Assembly: GCF_022569295.1 (NCBI RefSeq)
Contig: NZ_JAKFIA010000002.1
Span: 694,001-758,000 of the forward strand
Direction of reading: 5' to 3'
DNA length: 64,000 bases
Source of the DNA: Pedomonas mirosovicensis
GTDB lineage: Bacteria > Pseudomonadota > Alphaproteobacteria > Sphingomonadales > Sphingomonadaceae
Shown: positions 18,482 to 27,197 of the stretch, piece after piece
Position numbering within the stretch: position 1 is the first letter of the stretch
Layout: each line of letters opens with the position of its first letter
Position numbers and translations under genes: made by a program
Notes under the pieces: model-generated
What the model was told of the DNA's origin: nothing
Seen by the model: only the letters and a program-made list of their open reading frames with translations
The model's database searches: none

Positions 18482-19605
18482 ACACTACCTTCAACGCTCG
18501 GCGCTTCCTTGCGCTGCTTGCCAAGGAGTCGCTGCAAATCGTGCGTGATCCCTCGGCCATGCTGATCGCCTTCGCCTTGCCGCTGATCCTTCTGTTTCTC
18601 TTCGGTTACGGCGTGTCGCTCGATACCACCCGCACGCGGATCGGATTGGCGGTTGAGGACTCAAGCGCGTCGGCGTTAAGCCTTGCCAGCGCCTACCGTC
18701 ACTCGCCCTGGTTCGAGGTAACGATGCAGCGGGACGTTACCGAGCTCAGACGTGCCCTTGTGGCGGGAGATATTCGAGGCATCGTGGTGATTCCGGCTGA
18801 TTTCGGGCGGGATGTGGCCTCCAGGCGGGGCACTGGTATCCAGGTGATTACTGATGGATCGCTGCCCAATACGGCCGCATTTGTGGCCGCCTATGCGGAG
18901 GGTGTACGCGCGGCTTGGGCGGAAGGATATTTGCGCGAGAATGGCAGGCAAAACACTCAGCTGATCTCCATCGAGACGCGCCACTGGTTCAACCCTGGCC
19001 TTGAAAGCCGGTTTGCGTTGGTCCCCGGTTCCATCACTATCGTCATGACCATGATCGGGACCCTGCTGACAGCCCTTGTCGTCGCCCGCGAATGGGAGCG
19101 GGGGACGCTCGAGGGGCTGATGGCCACCCCCATCAGCATGGCGGAGTTCCTAGCAGCCAAGATCCTCCCCTATTTCGGGCTGGCGCTTGGCTCCATGGCT
19201 CTGTGCACAGTGCTGGCAATTCTTCTTTTCGGCGTGCCCTTGCGGGGCTCCATCCTTGCTCTTCTTGCCATCGCCTCTGCTTTTCTAATGCCTGCGCTCG
19301 GGCAGGGGCTCCTTATTTCGGCGGCCACAAAAAACCAGTTCGTGGCAAGCCAAGTGGCGCTTCTGACCGCCTTCCTTCCCGGTATGCTCCTGTCCGGGTT
19401 TCTGTACGAGATCCCCTCCATGCCCAGGTTGATCCAGTGGATCACCTACGCCGTGCCGGCCCGCTATCTCGTTCCGCCGTTGACGACGGTGTTCGTGGTC
19501 GGTGACATGTGGAGCTTATTCCTTCCCAACATCCTGGCGATGCTGGGGTTCGGATGCCTCTTCTTTGGTCTTGCCTTCCGGGCGACCCGGCGGAGGATTG
19601 CCTGA
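18478..19605 (+). CDS. ybhS: ABC-2 type permease (YbhS-like)
   Basis: 375 residues. N-terminal membrane helix (about 22-42, MLIAFALPLILLFLFGYGVS), a periplasmic domain of about 130 residues, then five C-terminal helices. The ABC-2 signature REWERGTLEGLMATPI follows VPGSITIVMTMIGTLLTALV. It forms the membrane channel with the next gene's product. Overlaps both neighbours by 4 bp or less (ATGA), so the operon is translationally coupled. Confidence 0.93.
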   Translation: MNTTFNARRFLALLAKESLQIVRDPSAMLIAFALPLILLFLFGYGVSLDTTRTRIGLAVEDSSASALSLASAYRHSPWFEVTMQRDVTELRRALVAGDIRGIVVIPADFGRDVASRRGTGIQVITDGSLPNTAAFVAAYAEGVRAAWAEGYLRENGRQNTQLISIETRHWFNPGLESRFALVPGSITIVMTMIGTLLTALVVAREWERGTLEGLMATPISMAEFLAAKILPYFGLALGSMALCTVLAILLFGVPLRGSILALLAIASAFLMPALGQGLLISAATKNQFVASQVALLTAFLPGMLLSGFLYEIPSMPRLIQWITYAVPARYLVPPLTTVFVVGDMWSLFLPNILAMLGFGCLFFGLAFRATRRRIA

Positions 19606-20726
19606 TGGACTGGCCAGCCGTTCATCGCTTGTGGGCGATTATCCTTAAAGAACTCTGGGCCGTGCTGCGTGACCCTAAATCACGGGCGACGCTCATCGCG
19701 CCGCCACTCCTGCAACTGTTCGTGTTCGGCTTTGCCGCAACGCTGGAGGTGAAGAATTTCGATGTAGGCGTGCTCGATCAAGACCACGGCGTATGGAGCC
19801 ATGAAGTCGTCTCCCGCATCGCCGGAAGCCCGAATGTCAGGCACGTTGTTGCGCTGCGCTCCCGCGCGGATTTGCATGATGCGATCAACAATCAGGAGGT
19901 GATCGCCGCCGTTGCCTTCGATGCCCGGTTCAGCGCCGATGTGCTGGCGGGGAACACCGCCGAGGTTCAGATCATCCTGGATGGCCGCCGCTCCAATGCC
20001 TCCCAGATCGTGGCGGGTTATCTCAGTCAGATCATTAGCAGTGTCGCGGCCGAAGCGCACCCGCGGCCAGACGGGCATGCACCCGTTACGTGGACCACGG
20101 TGACCCACTGGTTCAATCCCAACCTGGAGTATCAGTGGTTCGTCATGCCGGGACTGATCGTCGTTATCGGCTCGCTTATGGGGCTTGCCATCACTGCCCA
20201 ATCGGTCGCGCGCGAGCGGGAGCTGGGCAGCTTCGATCAGCTGATGGTCTCACCCCTGCGCGTTCATGAAATTCTGATCGGCAAGATGACGCCGCCGCTG
20301 CTGATCGGTCTTTTCAATGCCACCGTTTATATCCTGCTGATCCCAACAGTGTTCGGGGTGCCGCTTACCGGTTCGCTCCTGTTCTTCTATCCCGCGATGA
20401 TTGTCTATCTTCTCTCCCTGATTGGCGTCGGCATGCTGGTCTCGACTCTCTCCTATACCCAGCAGCAGGCTTTTCTCGGCTCTTTTCTGGTCAGCGTGCC
20501 TGCGGTCTTGCTTTCAGGGTTCGCAACTCCGATCGACAACATGCCCGCGTGGCTTCAGGCGGTAACGGTGATTAATCCGCTCAGATACTTTCTCATCATA
20601 TCCGAGGGGGTCTTCCTGAAGAACATGCCGGCCGATGCGATCCTTGCCAACACCTGGCCTATGGCGCTGATTGCGCTGGTTACGCTCAGCGCCTCGGCCG
20701 TCCTCTTCCGCGCTCGAATGGAGTGA
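19605..20726 (+). CDS. ybhR: ABC-2 type permease (YbhR-like)
   Basis: 373 residues from the ATG that overlaps the ybhS stop (19603-19607), preceded by GGAGG; an alternative frame start at 19509 lies inside ybhS. Same fold as YbhS: N-terminal helix, large periplasmic domain, then helices with ARERELGSFDQLMVSPL and a C-terminal FATPIDNMPAWLQ segment. Partner half-channel of the exporter. Confidence 0.93.
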   Translation: MDWPAVHRLWAIILKELWAVLRDPKSRATLIAPPLLQLFVFGFAATLEVKNFDVGVLDQDHGVWSHEVVSRIAGSPNVRHVVALRSRADLHDAINNQEVIAAVAFDARFSADVLAGNTAEVQIILDGRRSNASQIVAGYLSQIISSVAAEAHPRPDGHAPVTWTTVTHWFNPNLEYQWFVMPGLIVVIGSLMGLAITAQSVARERELGSFDQLMVSPLRVHEILIGKMTPPLLIGLFNATVYILLIPTVFGVPLTGSLLFFYPAMIVYLLSLIGVGMLVSTLSYTQQQAFLGSFLVSVPAVLLSGFATPIDNMPAWLQAVTVINPLRYFLIISEGVFLKNMPADAILANTWPMALIALVTLSASAVLFRARME

Positions 20727-20730
20727 GGCC

Positions 20731-22149
20731 ATGTATCGCCGTCTTGTTCTGCTGATGGTATCCGCCGCAGCTCTAGCGGCCTGTACGGCGGTCGGTCCAG
20801 ATTACGCGCCGCCACCGATGCAGGTTGCCCCTGAATGGCAATCGCCGGCGGATACGCGAGACATTGATACTACCTGGTGGCGCACGCTCAAGGACCCGAT
20901 GCTGGCGGGTCTGATCGATACGGCGCTTAGGAACAATTTCGACCTACGGGAAGCTGAGGCGCGCCTGCGCCAGGCGCGGGCGGACCGGGACGCGGTGCGC
21001 GGCCGGGCTCTGCCGGCGATCGACGCGGCGGGCTCTGCCACCAAAAATCGCCTCAGCGAAAATGGCCAGATTCCGGTCAACCGCATTCCAGGCTTTGATC
21101 CGACCTTTCCGCTTTACGACATAGGCTTCGATGCCTCTTGGGAGATCGACATTTGGGGGGCGACGCGGCGGGCCGTTGAAGGCGCTGAGGCGCGGGTGGA
21201 AGCTGCTGAGGAGGCGCGCCGCAGCGTCCTCCTCAGTATCGTTGCGGAAGTGGCCAGAAGCTATGTGGATTTGCGTGCGGCGCAGGCCCGCCTTGCCAGC
21301 GCTCGCAACGATGCCGAGGCACAGCAGGAGGTCGCCCGCCTTGTCGGTGCACGCTATCGGGCGGGCGAGGCATCAAGGTTCGATTTCGCGCGGGCCGATG
21401 CCCAGGCGCAAACGACGACGGCGGAGTTACAAAGTCTGGAGGTCGATGCAACGGCCGCCGCTTACCGGATCGGGGTGCTGATCGGCCAGCCGCCTGAGAA
21501 AATCCCTGAAACGCTGCTGGTCCGTGGAGCGCTTCCCCAAGCGCCTTCAGTCGTCCCCGTTGGCCTGCGGGCGGACCTGCTGCGCCGCCGACCGGATGTG
21601 CGTCAGGCAGAGCGCGAGCTGGCGGCAGCGACGGCTGACATCGGGGTGGCAACGGCGGACCTGTTTCCGCGGTTTTCGCTGATCGGTGGGGTGGGGCTTC
21701 AGGCAAGAGATACGGACGATCTGACGTCGGGGGACAGCTTGCGTTTCCAGGCTGGGCCCACCTTCCATTGGCCCCTGTTTTCGGGCGGGCGGATCCGGGC
21801 GCAGATCCGCGCCGCCGATGCCAAGGCCGAAGCCGCCGCTGCCCGCTATGAGCGGCTGGTCATCTCGGCGCTATCCGAAAGCGAGACGGCGATCAATCGT
21901 TTCTCAGCAGCGCAGGAAACGCGCCGGCGGAGTGAAGCTGCCCGTGCCCAGTCGGCCGTAGCTCTGGACTTGGCCCGGCAGCGATACCGGGCGGGCGAAG
22001 ATGATTTGATCGTACTTCTCAACGCGCAATCTGCCTTTAGCCTCGCTGATCGGCAGAGCGTCGAGGCCCGGGCGGCGGAACTGAATGCGCTGATTGCACT
22101 CTACAAGGCCCTTGGGGGCGGGTGGGAACAAGGCGAAGGCGGGGCATAA
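20731..22149 (+). CDS. NodT-family outer membrane efflux lipoprotein
   Basis: 472 residues from the ATG 5 bp after ybhR. Lipobox LAAC gives Cys22 as the acylated residue, followed by TAVGPDYAPPPM, typical of NodT/OprM-type factors. Two outer-membrane-efflux repeats contain long helices with alanine and arginine (for example AEARLRQARADRDAVRG) and GLRADLLRRRPDVRQAERELA, a TolC-family hallmark. It completes a tripartite pump with YbhGFSR; E. coli has no OMP gene in its ybh operon, so the linkage here is informative. Confidence 0.93.
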   Translation: MYRRLVLLMVSAAALAACTAVGPDYAPPPMQVAPEWQSPADTRDIDTTWWRTLKDPMLAGLIDTALRNNFDLREAEARLRQARADRDAVRGRALPAIDAAGSATKNRLSENGQIPVNRIPGFDPTFPLYDIGFDASWEIDIWGATRRAVEGAEARVEAAEEARRSVLLSIVAEVARSYVDLRAAQARLASARNDAEAQQEVARLVGARYRAGEASRFDFARADAQAQTTTAELQSLEVDATAAAYRIGVLIGQPPEKIPETLLVRGALPQAPSVVPVGLRADLLRRRPDVRQAERELAAATADIGVATADLFPRFSLIGGVGLQARDTDDLTSGDSLRFQAGPTFHWPLFSGGRIRAQIRAADAKAEAAAARYERLVISALSESETAINRFSAAQETRRRSEAARAQSAVALDLARQRYRAGEDDLIVLLNAQSAFSLADRQSVEARAAELNALIALYKALGGGWEQGEGGA

Positions 22150-22210
22150 CGCATAAGATGCGAAAGTCCCGCCCGGTACTGCAGATGATATCGCTTTAAA
22201 AGAATATCAC

Positions 22211-22232
22211 GACATAAACATGTCTTTATGTC
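22211..22232. promoter_or_regulatory. 22-bp inverted repeat upstream of the metE riboswitch (putative operator)
   Basis: GACATAAA-CATGTC-TTTATGTC, with 8-bp arms and a 6-bp centre, just before the cobalamin riboswitch. It lies where the metE promoter is expected. Such palindromes fit ArsR-type methionine/S-adenosylhomocysteine regulators or MetR, but I cannot assign the protein. Confidence 0.5.
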
Positions 22233-22269
22233 TATTGACTTCAGCCCGATGCGCGGTCAATCTTCGCTG

Positions 22270-22480
22270 TGTCGTGGTTCTCCGGCGCGTCTTGCGCGTC
22301 GGAGCTAAGAGGGAATCCGGTGCGCCATTGGCAATGCCGGAGCTGCCCCCGCAACTGTAAGCGGCAAGCTGAAGTCCATCACGCGTCACTGAGGGAATGC
22401 CCTCGGGAAGGCCGGACGGAGGCGACGACCCGCGAGCCAGGAGACCTGCCGCGACGCCATAACGTCCCTGGGCGGGGTGT
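22270..22480 (+). ncRNA. Cobalamin (B12) riboswitch controlling metE
   Basis: The 5' leader of metE carries the conserved cobalamin-riboswitch elements in order. They are a helix CTCCG/CGGAG, GGGAATCCGGTG (22311-22322), GCTGCCCCCGCAACTGTAA (22342-22360), GGGAAGGCCGG (around 22405) and the B12 box AGCCAGGAGACCTGCC (22435-22450). When adenosylcobalamin is present it should switch off the B12-independent methionine synthase. The outer boundaries are approximate. Confidence 0.93.
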
Positions 22481-22507
22481 CCCGGTGGTACGCACAGTTT
22501 GCGGCCA

Positions 22508-22573
22508 GGGGCGCTTTGTTCCTGACTTCTTACGCGCGTCCGCTCGGCCTTTGCCCCCAACATTGAAATGGGG
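22508..22573 (+). promoter_or_regulatory. Candidate expression platform: hairpin masking the metE ribosome binding site
   Basis: CCCCA (22555-22559) can pair with TGGGG (22569-22573), which contains the Shine-Dalgarno GGGG 8 bp before the metE ATG. An earlier GGGGC (22508-22512) can pair instead with GCCCC (22553-22557), giving two mutually exclusive structures. This fits translational control by the riboswitch. No poly-U tract for transcription termination is seen. Inferred from base pairing by eye. Confidence 0.45.
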
Positions 22574-22581
22574 TTGAGCCG

Positions 22582-24936
22582 ATGTCTCTTACTTCCTTAC
22601 CTGTCAGCACTCTTGGCGTGCCGCGGATCGGTCCGCGCCGCGAACTGAAACTCGCTCTGGAAGCCTACTGGTCCGGCAAGTCTGATGCGGCAACGCTATT
22701 GCAGGCGGCAGCACGTTTGCGCGCCGAAAACTGGGCGCGCCAGAAGGCCCTCGGCGTAACCAACATCCCGTCGAACGACTTCTCGCTTTACGACCATGTG
22801 CTCGATACGAGTGTCATGGTCGGCGCCATCCCTGATGTCTATGGCTGGACCGATGGCCCCGTGCCGCTCGACACCTACTTCGCCATGGCTCGTGGCAGCC
22901 AGGGCGGTGGGCACAGCGACACCTGTTCGCATGGCTGCACTGCTCACAGCCATGGCGTGCCGGCTCTCGAGATGACCAAGTGGTTCGATACCAACTACCA
23001 TTACATGGTGCCAGAGTTCACCACAGGACAGCAGTTCCGTCTCGCGTCCATCAAGCCAATCGAAGAGTATCTGGAAGCCAAAGCGCTTGGTTATGAGACG
23101 CGCCCCGTTCTCCTGGGGCCGGTGACCTACCTGAAACTCGGCAAGAGCAAGGATCCCTCGCTCGATCCTCTGTCACTCCTTGAGAATCTGCTGCCTGTCT
23201 ATGTGGAGGTGCTGGAGCGCCTTGCCGCAAACGGTGCAACATGGGTTCAAGTGGACGAGCCCTGTCTGGCGCTTGACCTCGACGAGACGGCACGTGCCGC
23301 ATTGCGGACGGCATACGGCCTGTTTGCGAAGCAAGTACCGCAGCTGAAGGTCATGCTGACGACCTACTTCGGTGGGCTTGACGATAATCTGGGGACGGCC
23401 CTCAGCCTGCCGGTTGCGGGTCTCCATCTCGACCTTGTCCGGGCTCCGGAGCAACTGGAGGCCACGCTGGCCAAGGCTCCGTCCGATCTGGTGCTTTCGC
23501 TCGGCGTTATCAACGGCCGCAATGTCTGGCGCGCCAACCTGTCCCAGATTCTTGACCGTCTGGAGCCGATCGTTGCCGAGCATGGCGCGGAGCGGTTCGA
23601 GATTGCGCCATCCTGCTCGCTCATTCACGTGCCGATCGATCTTGAGTTGGAGACGGAGCTGGACCCGGATGTGAAGGAATGGCTCGCCTTTGCCGCCCAG
23701 AAGATCGGCGAGTTGTCTGTTCTTGGCAAGGCACTTGCTGGCGGTCGGCAGACCGTGGCGCAGCAATTGACCGCCTCCACCAAGGCAGCTGAGCGGCGTA
23801 CAACCTCCGCCAAGGTTCACGATGTGGCCGTTGCAGCCCGCATCAAGGCAGTCAGCCCGGAAATGACAAGGCGGTTCGGTTCCTTTGCGGAGCGTTCACG
23901 GCTTCAACGTGCAGCGCTGAACTTGCCGCTGTTCCCGACGACGACGATCGGTTCCTTCCCTCAGACGGAGGATGTTCGAAAGGCGCGTGCTGCCCACGCC
24001 AAGGGTGCGCTGAGCATTGTCGACTACAAGGCCTTTCTGCGCCGGGAAACCGAGGCTGCCGTGCGCTGGCAGGAGGAAATCGGACTTGATGTGCTGGTGC
24101 ATGGCGAATTCGAGCGCAACGACATGGTGCAGTATTTCGGCGAGCGGCTTGCGGGCTTTGCCTTCACCAAGCATGGCTGGGTGCAGAGCTATGGCTCACG
24201 CTACGTCCGGCCGCCAATCCTGTTTGGGGATGTGTCGCGGCCTGCGCCCATGACGGTTGAGTGGTGGCGCCATGCCCAGTCGCTCACCCAAAAGCCGATC
24301 AAGGGCATGCTGACCGGGCCGGTTACGATCCTCAACTGGTCGTTCGTCAGGGACGATATCCCCCGCGCGCTTGCCTGCCGCCAGATCGCGCTGGCCATCC
24401 GCGATGAGGTGCGGGACCTGGAAGCCGCGGGCGCGAAGATGATCCAGATCGACGAGGCTGCCCTGCGCGAAGGCTTGCCGCTGCGGCAGGCCGACTGGAA
24501 GACCTATCTCGACTGGGCCATTGAGAGCTTCCGGCTCGCTGCGTCCGGCGTTGCGGATACAACGCAGATCCACACCCACATGTGCTATTCGGAGTTCAAT
24601 GATATTCTAGACGCAATCGCGGTAATGGATGCGGACGTCATCTCGATCGAGACCTCCCGCTCGAAGATGGAGCTGCTGGACGCTTTCCGGACCTATAAAT
24701 ATCCGAACGAGATCGGGCCCGGTGTCTACGACATTCACTCGCCGCGCGTGCCCTCGGTGGAGGAGATGGCACGCCTGCTAAGCCTTGCGCGCGAGCGCCT
24801 GTCCGACCGGCAGCTCTGGGTCAATCCCGACTGCGGCCTGAAAACCCGCAAGTGGGAAGAAGTCCGCCCAGCGCTCGTCAACATGGTCGAGGCCGCAAGA
24901 CAGCTTCGGGCGAGCGTCGCGGAGGCGGCGGAATGA
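22582..24936 (+). CDS. metE: Cobalamin-independent methionine synthase MetE
   Basis: 784 residues, full length. Transfers the methyl group of 5-methyltetrahydropteroyl-tri-glutamate to homocysteine in the cytosol. The C-terminal catalytic barrel shows the zinc ligands in HTHMCYSEFND (His, Cys) and VNPDCGLKTRKW (Cys), and the homocysteine-binding FPTTTIGSFPQT. The N-terminal barrel carries an unusual histidine/cysteine-rich insert, GGGHSDTCSHGCTAHSHG (about 110-130), which could bind metal. Preceded by a B12 riboswitch, so made when cobalamin is scarce. The last 4 bp overlap the thioesterase start. Confidence 0.97.
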   Translation: MSLTSLPVSTLGVPRIGPRRELKLALEAYWSGKSDAATLLQAAARLRAENWARQKALGVTNIPSNDFSLYDHVLDTSVMVGAIPDVYGWTDGPVPLDTYFAMARGSQGGGHSDTCSHGCTAHSHGVPALEMTKWFDTNYHYMVPEFTTGQQFRLASIKPIEEYLEAKALGYETRPVLLGPVTYLKLGKSKDPSLDPLSLLENLLPVYVEVLERLAANGATWVQVDEPCLALDLDETARAALRTAYGLFAKQVPQLKVMLTTYFGGLDDNLGTALSLPVAGLHLDLVRAPEQLEATLAKAPSDLVLSLGVINGRNVWRANLSQILDRLEPIVAEHGAERFEIAPSCSLIHVPIDLELETELDPDVKEWLAFAAQKIGELSVLGKALAGGRQTVAQQLTASTKAAERRTTSAKVHDVAVAARIKAVSPEMTRRFGSFAERSRLQRAALNLPLFPTTTIGSFPQTEDVRKARAAHAKGALSIVDYKAFLRRETEAAVRWQEEIGLDVLVHGEFERNDMVQYFGERLAGFAFTKHGWVQSYGSRYVRPPILFGDVSRPAPMTVEWWRHAQSLTQKPIKGMLTGPVTILNWSFVRDDIPRALACRQIALAIRDEVRDLEAAGAKMIQIDEAALREGLPLRQADWKTYLDWAIESFRLAASGVADTTQIHTHMCYSEFNDILDAIAVMDADVISIETSRSKMELLDAFRTYKYPNEIGPGVYDIHSPRVPSVEEMARLLSLARERLSDRQLWVNPDCGLKTRKWEEVRPALVNMVEAARQLRASVAEAAE

Positions 24937-25733
24937 GCGAGCAGCTTCCATCCGCGCCCAGAATCACGCGCCTGATCGACATTGTCTTTCCGGGCGATAC
25001 CAACCATCACGGCACGCTCTTCGGTGGCATTGGCCTTGCCCATATGGACAAGGTTGCCTTTATCGCCGCGTCGCGCCACGCCTCTGTGGACTTCGTTACG
25101 GCATCCTGCGAGCGCATCGATTTCAAGGCGCCGGCGCGGCTTGGGGAGATCGTCGAGCTGACCGGGCGCGTTGTCCGGGTCGGGCGGCGCTCGCTCGCCG
25201 TTGAGGTCGATCTGGTCGCTGAGGCGCTGCTCACAAACGAGCGGCGTTTGTGCGGCCGGGGCGTCTTCAACATGGTGGCGGTGGGCAAGGTGACGGATGG
25301 GAGCGGATGGCATCTGCCACCGCTCCCGGCCCAGCCGGAGCCGAGCTTTGCCGATGAGCTCCGCATGGTGGAAATGGTCTTCCCCGGAGAGACCAGCCAC
25401 TACGGCAGCCTCTATGGCGGCAAGGCGCTTGCCGCCATGGGCAAGGCCGCCTTTGTCGCGGCCACGCGCCACTGCCGGAAGGCGGTCGTCATGGCCTCCT
25501 CGCAGCGTGTGGATTTTATAAGCCACATTCAGGAGGGTGAGGTCGTCGAACTCGTGCCGCGCATCGCCAAGGTCGGGTGCAGCTCGATGACGGTCGATGT
25601 GGACCTCTGGGCGGAGAACCTGCGATTCGGTGATCGGCGACGCTGCGGTCACGGGACCTTCGTCATGGTCGCGGTGGACGAGGATCATCGCCCGGCGGTG
25701 GTTCGGCCATTGGAGGCGGCGGCAATCGGGTAA
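24933..25733 (+). CDS. Acyl-CoA thioesterase, tandem hotdog domains
   Basis: 266 residues from the ATG that overlaps the metE TGA. Two repeated hotdog domains of the YciA/ACOT type. The first begins VFPGDTNHHGTLFGGIGLAHMD, the second VFPGETSHYGSLYGGKALAAM; each has the asparagine/serine-histidine-x-G core, though the first-domain N is a serine in the second. Hydrolyses acyl-CoA esters in the cytosol. Its translational coupling to metE puts it under the B12 riboswitch, which is unusual; a link to propionyl/methylmalonyl-CoA stress when B12 is short is speculative. Confidence 0.88.
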   Translation: MSEQLPSAPRITRLIDIVFPGDTNHHGTLFGGIGLAHMDKVAFIAASRHASVDFVTASCERIDFKAPARLGEIVELTGRVVRVGRRSLAVEVDLVAEALLTNERRLCGRGVFNMVAVGKVTDGSGWHLPPLPAQPEPSFADELRMVEMVFPGETSHYGSLYGGKALAAMGKAAFVAATRHCRKAVVMASSQRVDFISHIQEGEVVELVPRIAKVGCSSMTVDVDLWAENLRFGDRRRCGHGTFVMVAVDEDHRPAVVRPLEAAAIG

Positions 25734-25758
25734 ATGTCGCGAGCCGCTCGCAGCAGGT

Positions 25759-25790
25759 GGCCCGGCCGCCATTTCAGGCGAGGCCGGGCC
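25759..25790 (+). terminator. Strong GC hairpin after the metE-thioesterase unit
   Basis: GGCCCGGCC and GGCCGGGCC form a perfect 9-bp stem with a 14-base loop, 26 bp after the thioesterase stop. The following bases (ATTCCGCG) are not a poly-T tract, so termination is likely but not canonical. Confidence 0.45.
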
Positions 25791-25861
25791 ATTCCGCGCG
25801 GGAAGGCTGTTAACATGGTGGTGGTTGCGCGAAGACGGAAAATCCGGTGTAGAATAACTTC

Positions 25862-26692
25862 ATGACCCGGATAGCCGCATTTCTCGCCCTATTGCTCCTC
25901 CTTCAGGCCTGCGCGCCTTCGGCGCCCCAGCCGGAAGAGGCGACGACCGCAGATGATAAGGGGCAATCTCCGCCTGCTGCCTCAGTGAAATCGTCCCAGC
26001 AGACGCTGCAAGCCGAGGCGGTGGAACTGGAGGAGGGCAGCGAGGCCCTTCATTTCCGCTACGCCTGGCCAGCCGAGGCCGCGGCGATCCCGGCCCTCAA
26101 TGCACGACTGCAAGCCGAAGCCGCGGCGCTGCGGCAGCAGGCCCTCAAGGCGGCGCAGGCGGACCGGAAGGAAAGAGCCCCTCAAGGCTTCCCTTTCCAT
26201 CCGCATGAGGCGGTAAAGACTTGGACGGTCGAGGGCAACACGAACGCCCTGCTTGCGCTTCGGGGCGAGTTTTACGTGTTCACGGGCGGCGCGCACGGCA
26301 TGTCCGGGTTCGATGCGATCCTCTGGGACAGGACCTATGATCGTGACATAGCGACGATCGATCTCTTCACCGACGCCAAGAAGGCGATGACGCTTCTGGA
26401 GGAAGCCTTCTGCCCGGCCTTGAACGCCGAGCGCGCCAAGCGGCGCGGTGCACCGGTGCCAAGCCCGTCCGGACCGGACGACTGGATGAACACATGCCCG
26501 GATCTTGCCAAACAGGTGCTCATCCCCTCGGGCGTTAGGGATGGGGCCTTCACCACGATCCATGTGCTAATTGGGCCTTATGAGGCCGGGCCCTACGCGG
26601 AGGGCACCTACGACATCACCTTGCCCATAACGCCCGCGCTCATTGCCCTGGTGCGACCAGATTATGCAGGGGTAATCGCAGCGGCCCGTTGA
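25862..26692 (+). CDS. DUF4163/DUF3298 domain lipoprotein
   Basis: 276 residues with a lipobox LLLQAC (Cys17) and a proline/acidic linker. The FYVFTGGAHGMSGFDAILWD segment and the LFTD/KQVLIPSGVRDGAF region are typical of DUF4163 joined to DUF3298 (RsiV/PdaC C-terminal domain). Likely a membrane-attached periplasmic protein that binds cell wall or a lysozyme-like ligand; function in this organism is unknown. Stands alone. Confidence 0.8.
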   Translation: MTRIAAFLALLLLLQACAPSAPQPEEATTADDKGQSPPAASVKSSQQTLQAEAVELEEGSEALHFRYAWPAEAAAIPALNARLQAEAAALRQQALKAAQADRKERAPQGFPFHPHEAVKTWTVEGNTNALLALRGEFYVFTGGAHGMSGFDAILWDRTYDRDIATIDLFTDAKKAMTLLEEAFCPALNAERAKRRGAPVPSPSGPDDWMNTCPDLAKQVLIPSGVRDGAFTTIHVLIGPYEAGPYAEGTYDITLPITPALIALVRPDYAGVIAAAR

Positions 26693-26710
26693 GCCGCCGC
26701 GCGCTTGCCG

Positions 26711-27178
26711 TCAGGCAGCCACTGCTTCCTCGCAGAGAGCCTTCAGCTGGTCGGCGCAGATCCCCCAGCCGGCTTCGAAGCCCATCTCCTGATGCTGCCG
26801 CATGGCCTCTTCAGTCCAGTGGCGGGCCCGCGCCGTGTAGCGGGTGCTGTCACCTTCGGGCTCGATTTCCCAAATGCCGACCATAAAGGGGCCCTGCGGT
26901 CTGAAGTCGGCCGTCAAGGCATCCGTGACGACGTAGCGCTTGCCGGGCTCATAGGCGAGGTAGATGCCTTCGTTGCGAACCTGTTCGCCGTTGGGGCCGT
27001 GCATCACGCTGATGGCGCTGCCGCCGGGCCGGCGATCCTGTTTCACTACTTCGAAGCGCCAGGGTTTGGGGCAGAACCATTCGGGCGCTCGGTCCGTCAG
27101 CGCGTGCCACACCACGTCCGGCTTAGCCGCAATGAAGCGCGAGACGCTGAGTTCCCAGCCGGTTGAAGCCGTTGTCAT
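26711..27178 (-). CDS. SRPBCC (AHSA1/START-like) domain protein
   Basis: 155 residues from the ATG at 27178, which has CAGGAGGAATC just before it; the open frame extends further upstream but lacks a site. The helix-grip SRPBCC fold is indicated by ELSVSRFIAAKPDVVWHALT at the start and a long C-terminal helix (WTEEAMRQHQEMGFEAGWGI). Family members bind hydrophobic ligands or act as polyketide-cyclase-like enzymes. Lies 19 bp after a GST gene and near VOC domains, suggesting a small detoxification operon. Confidence 0.85.
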   Translation of the reverse strand: MTTASTGWELSVSRFIAAKPDVVWHALTDRAPEWFCPKPWRFEVVKQDRRPGGSAISVMHGPNGEQVRNEGIYLAYEPGKRYVVTDALTADFRPQGPFMVGIWEIEPEGDSTRYTARARHWTEEAMRQHQEMGFEAGWGICADQLKALCEEAVAA

Positions 27179-27197
27179 GATTCCTCCTGTTTCTCCA

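Noticed and set aside
22269-22577. 102-codon frame upstream of metE
   Set aside because: Covers the cobalamin riboswitch; conserved RNA elements explain the sequence.
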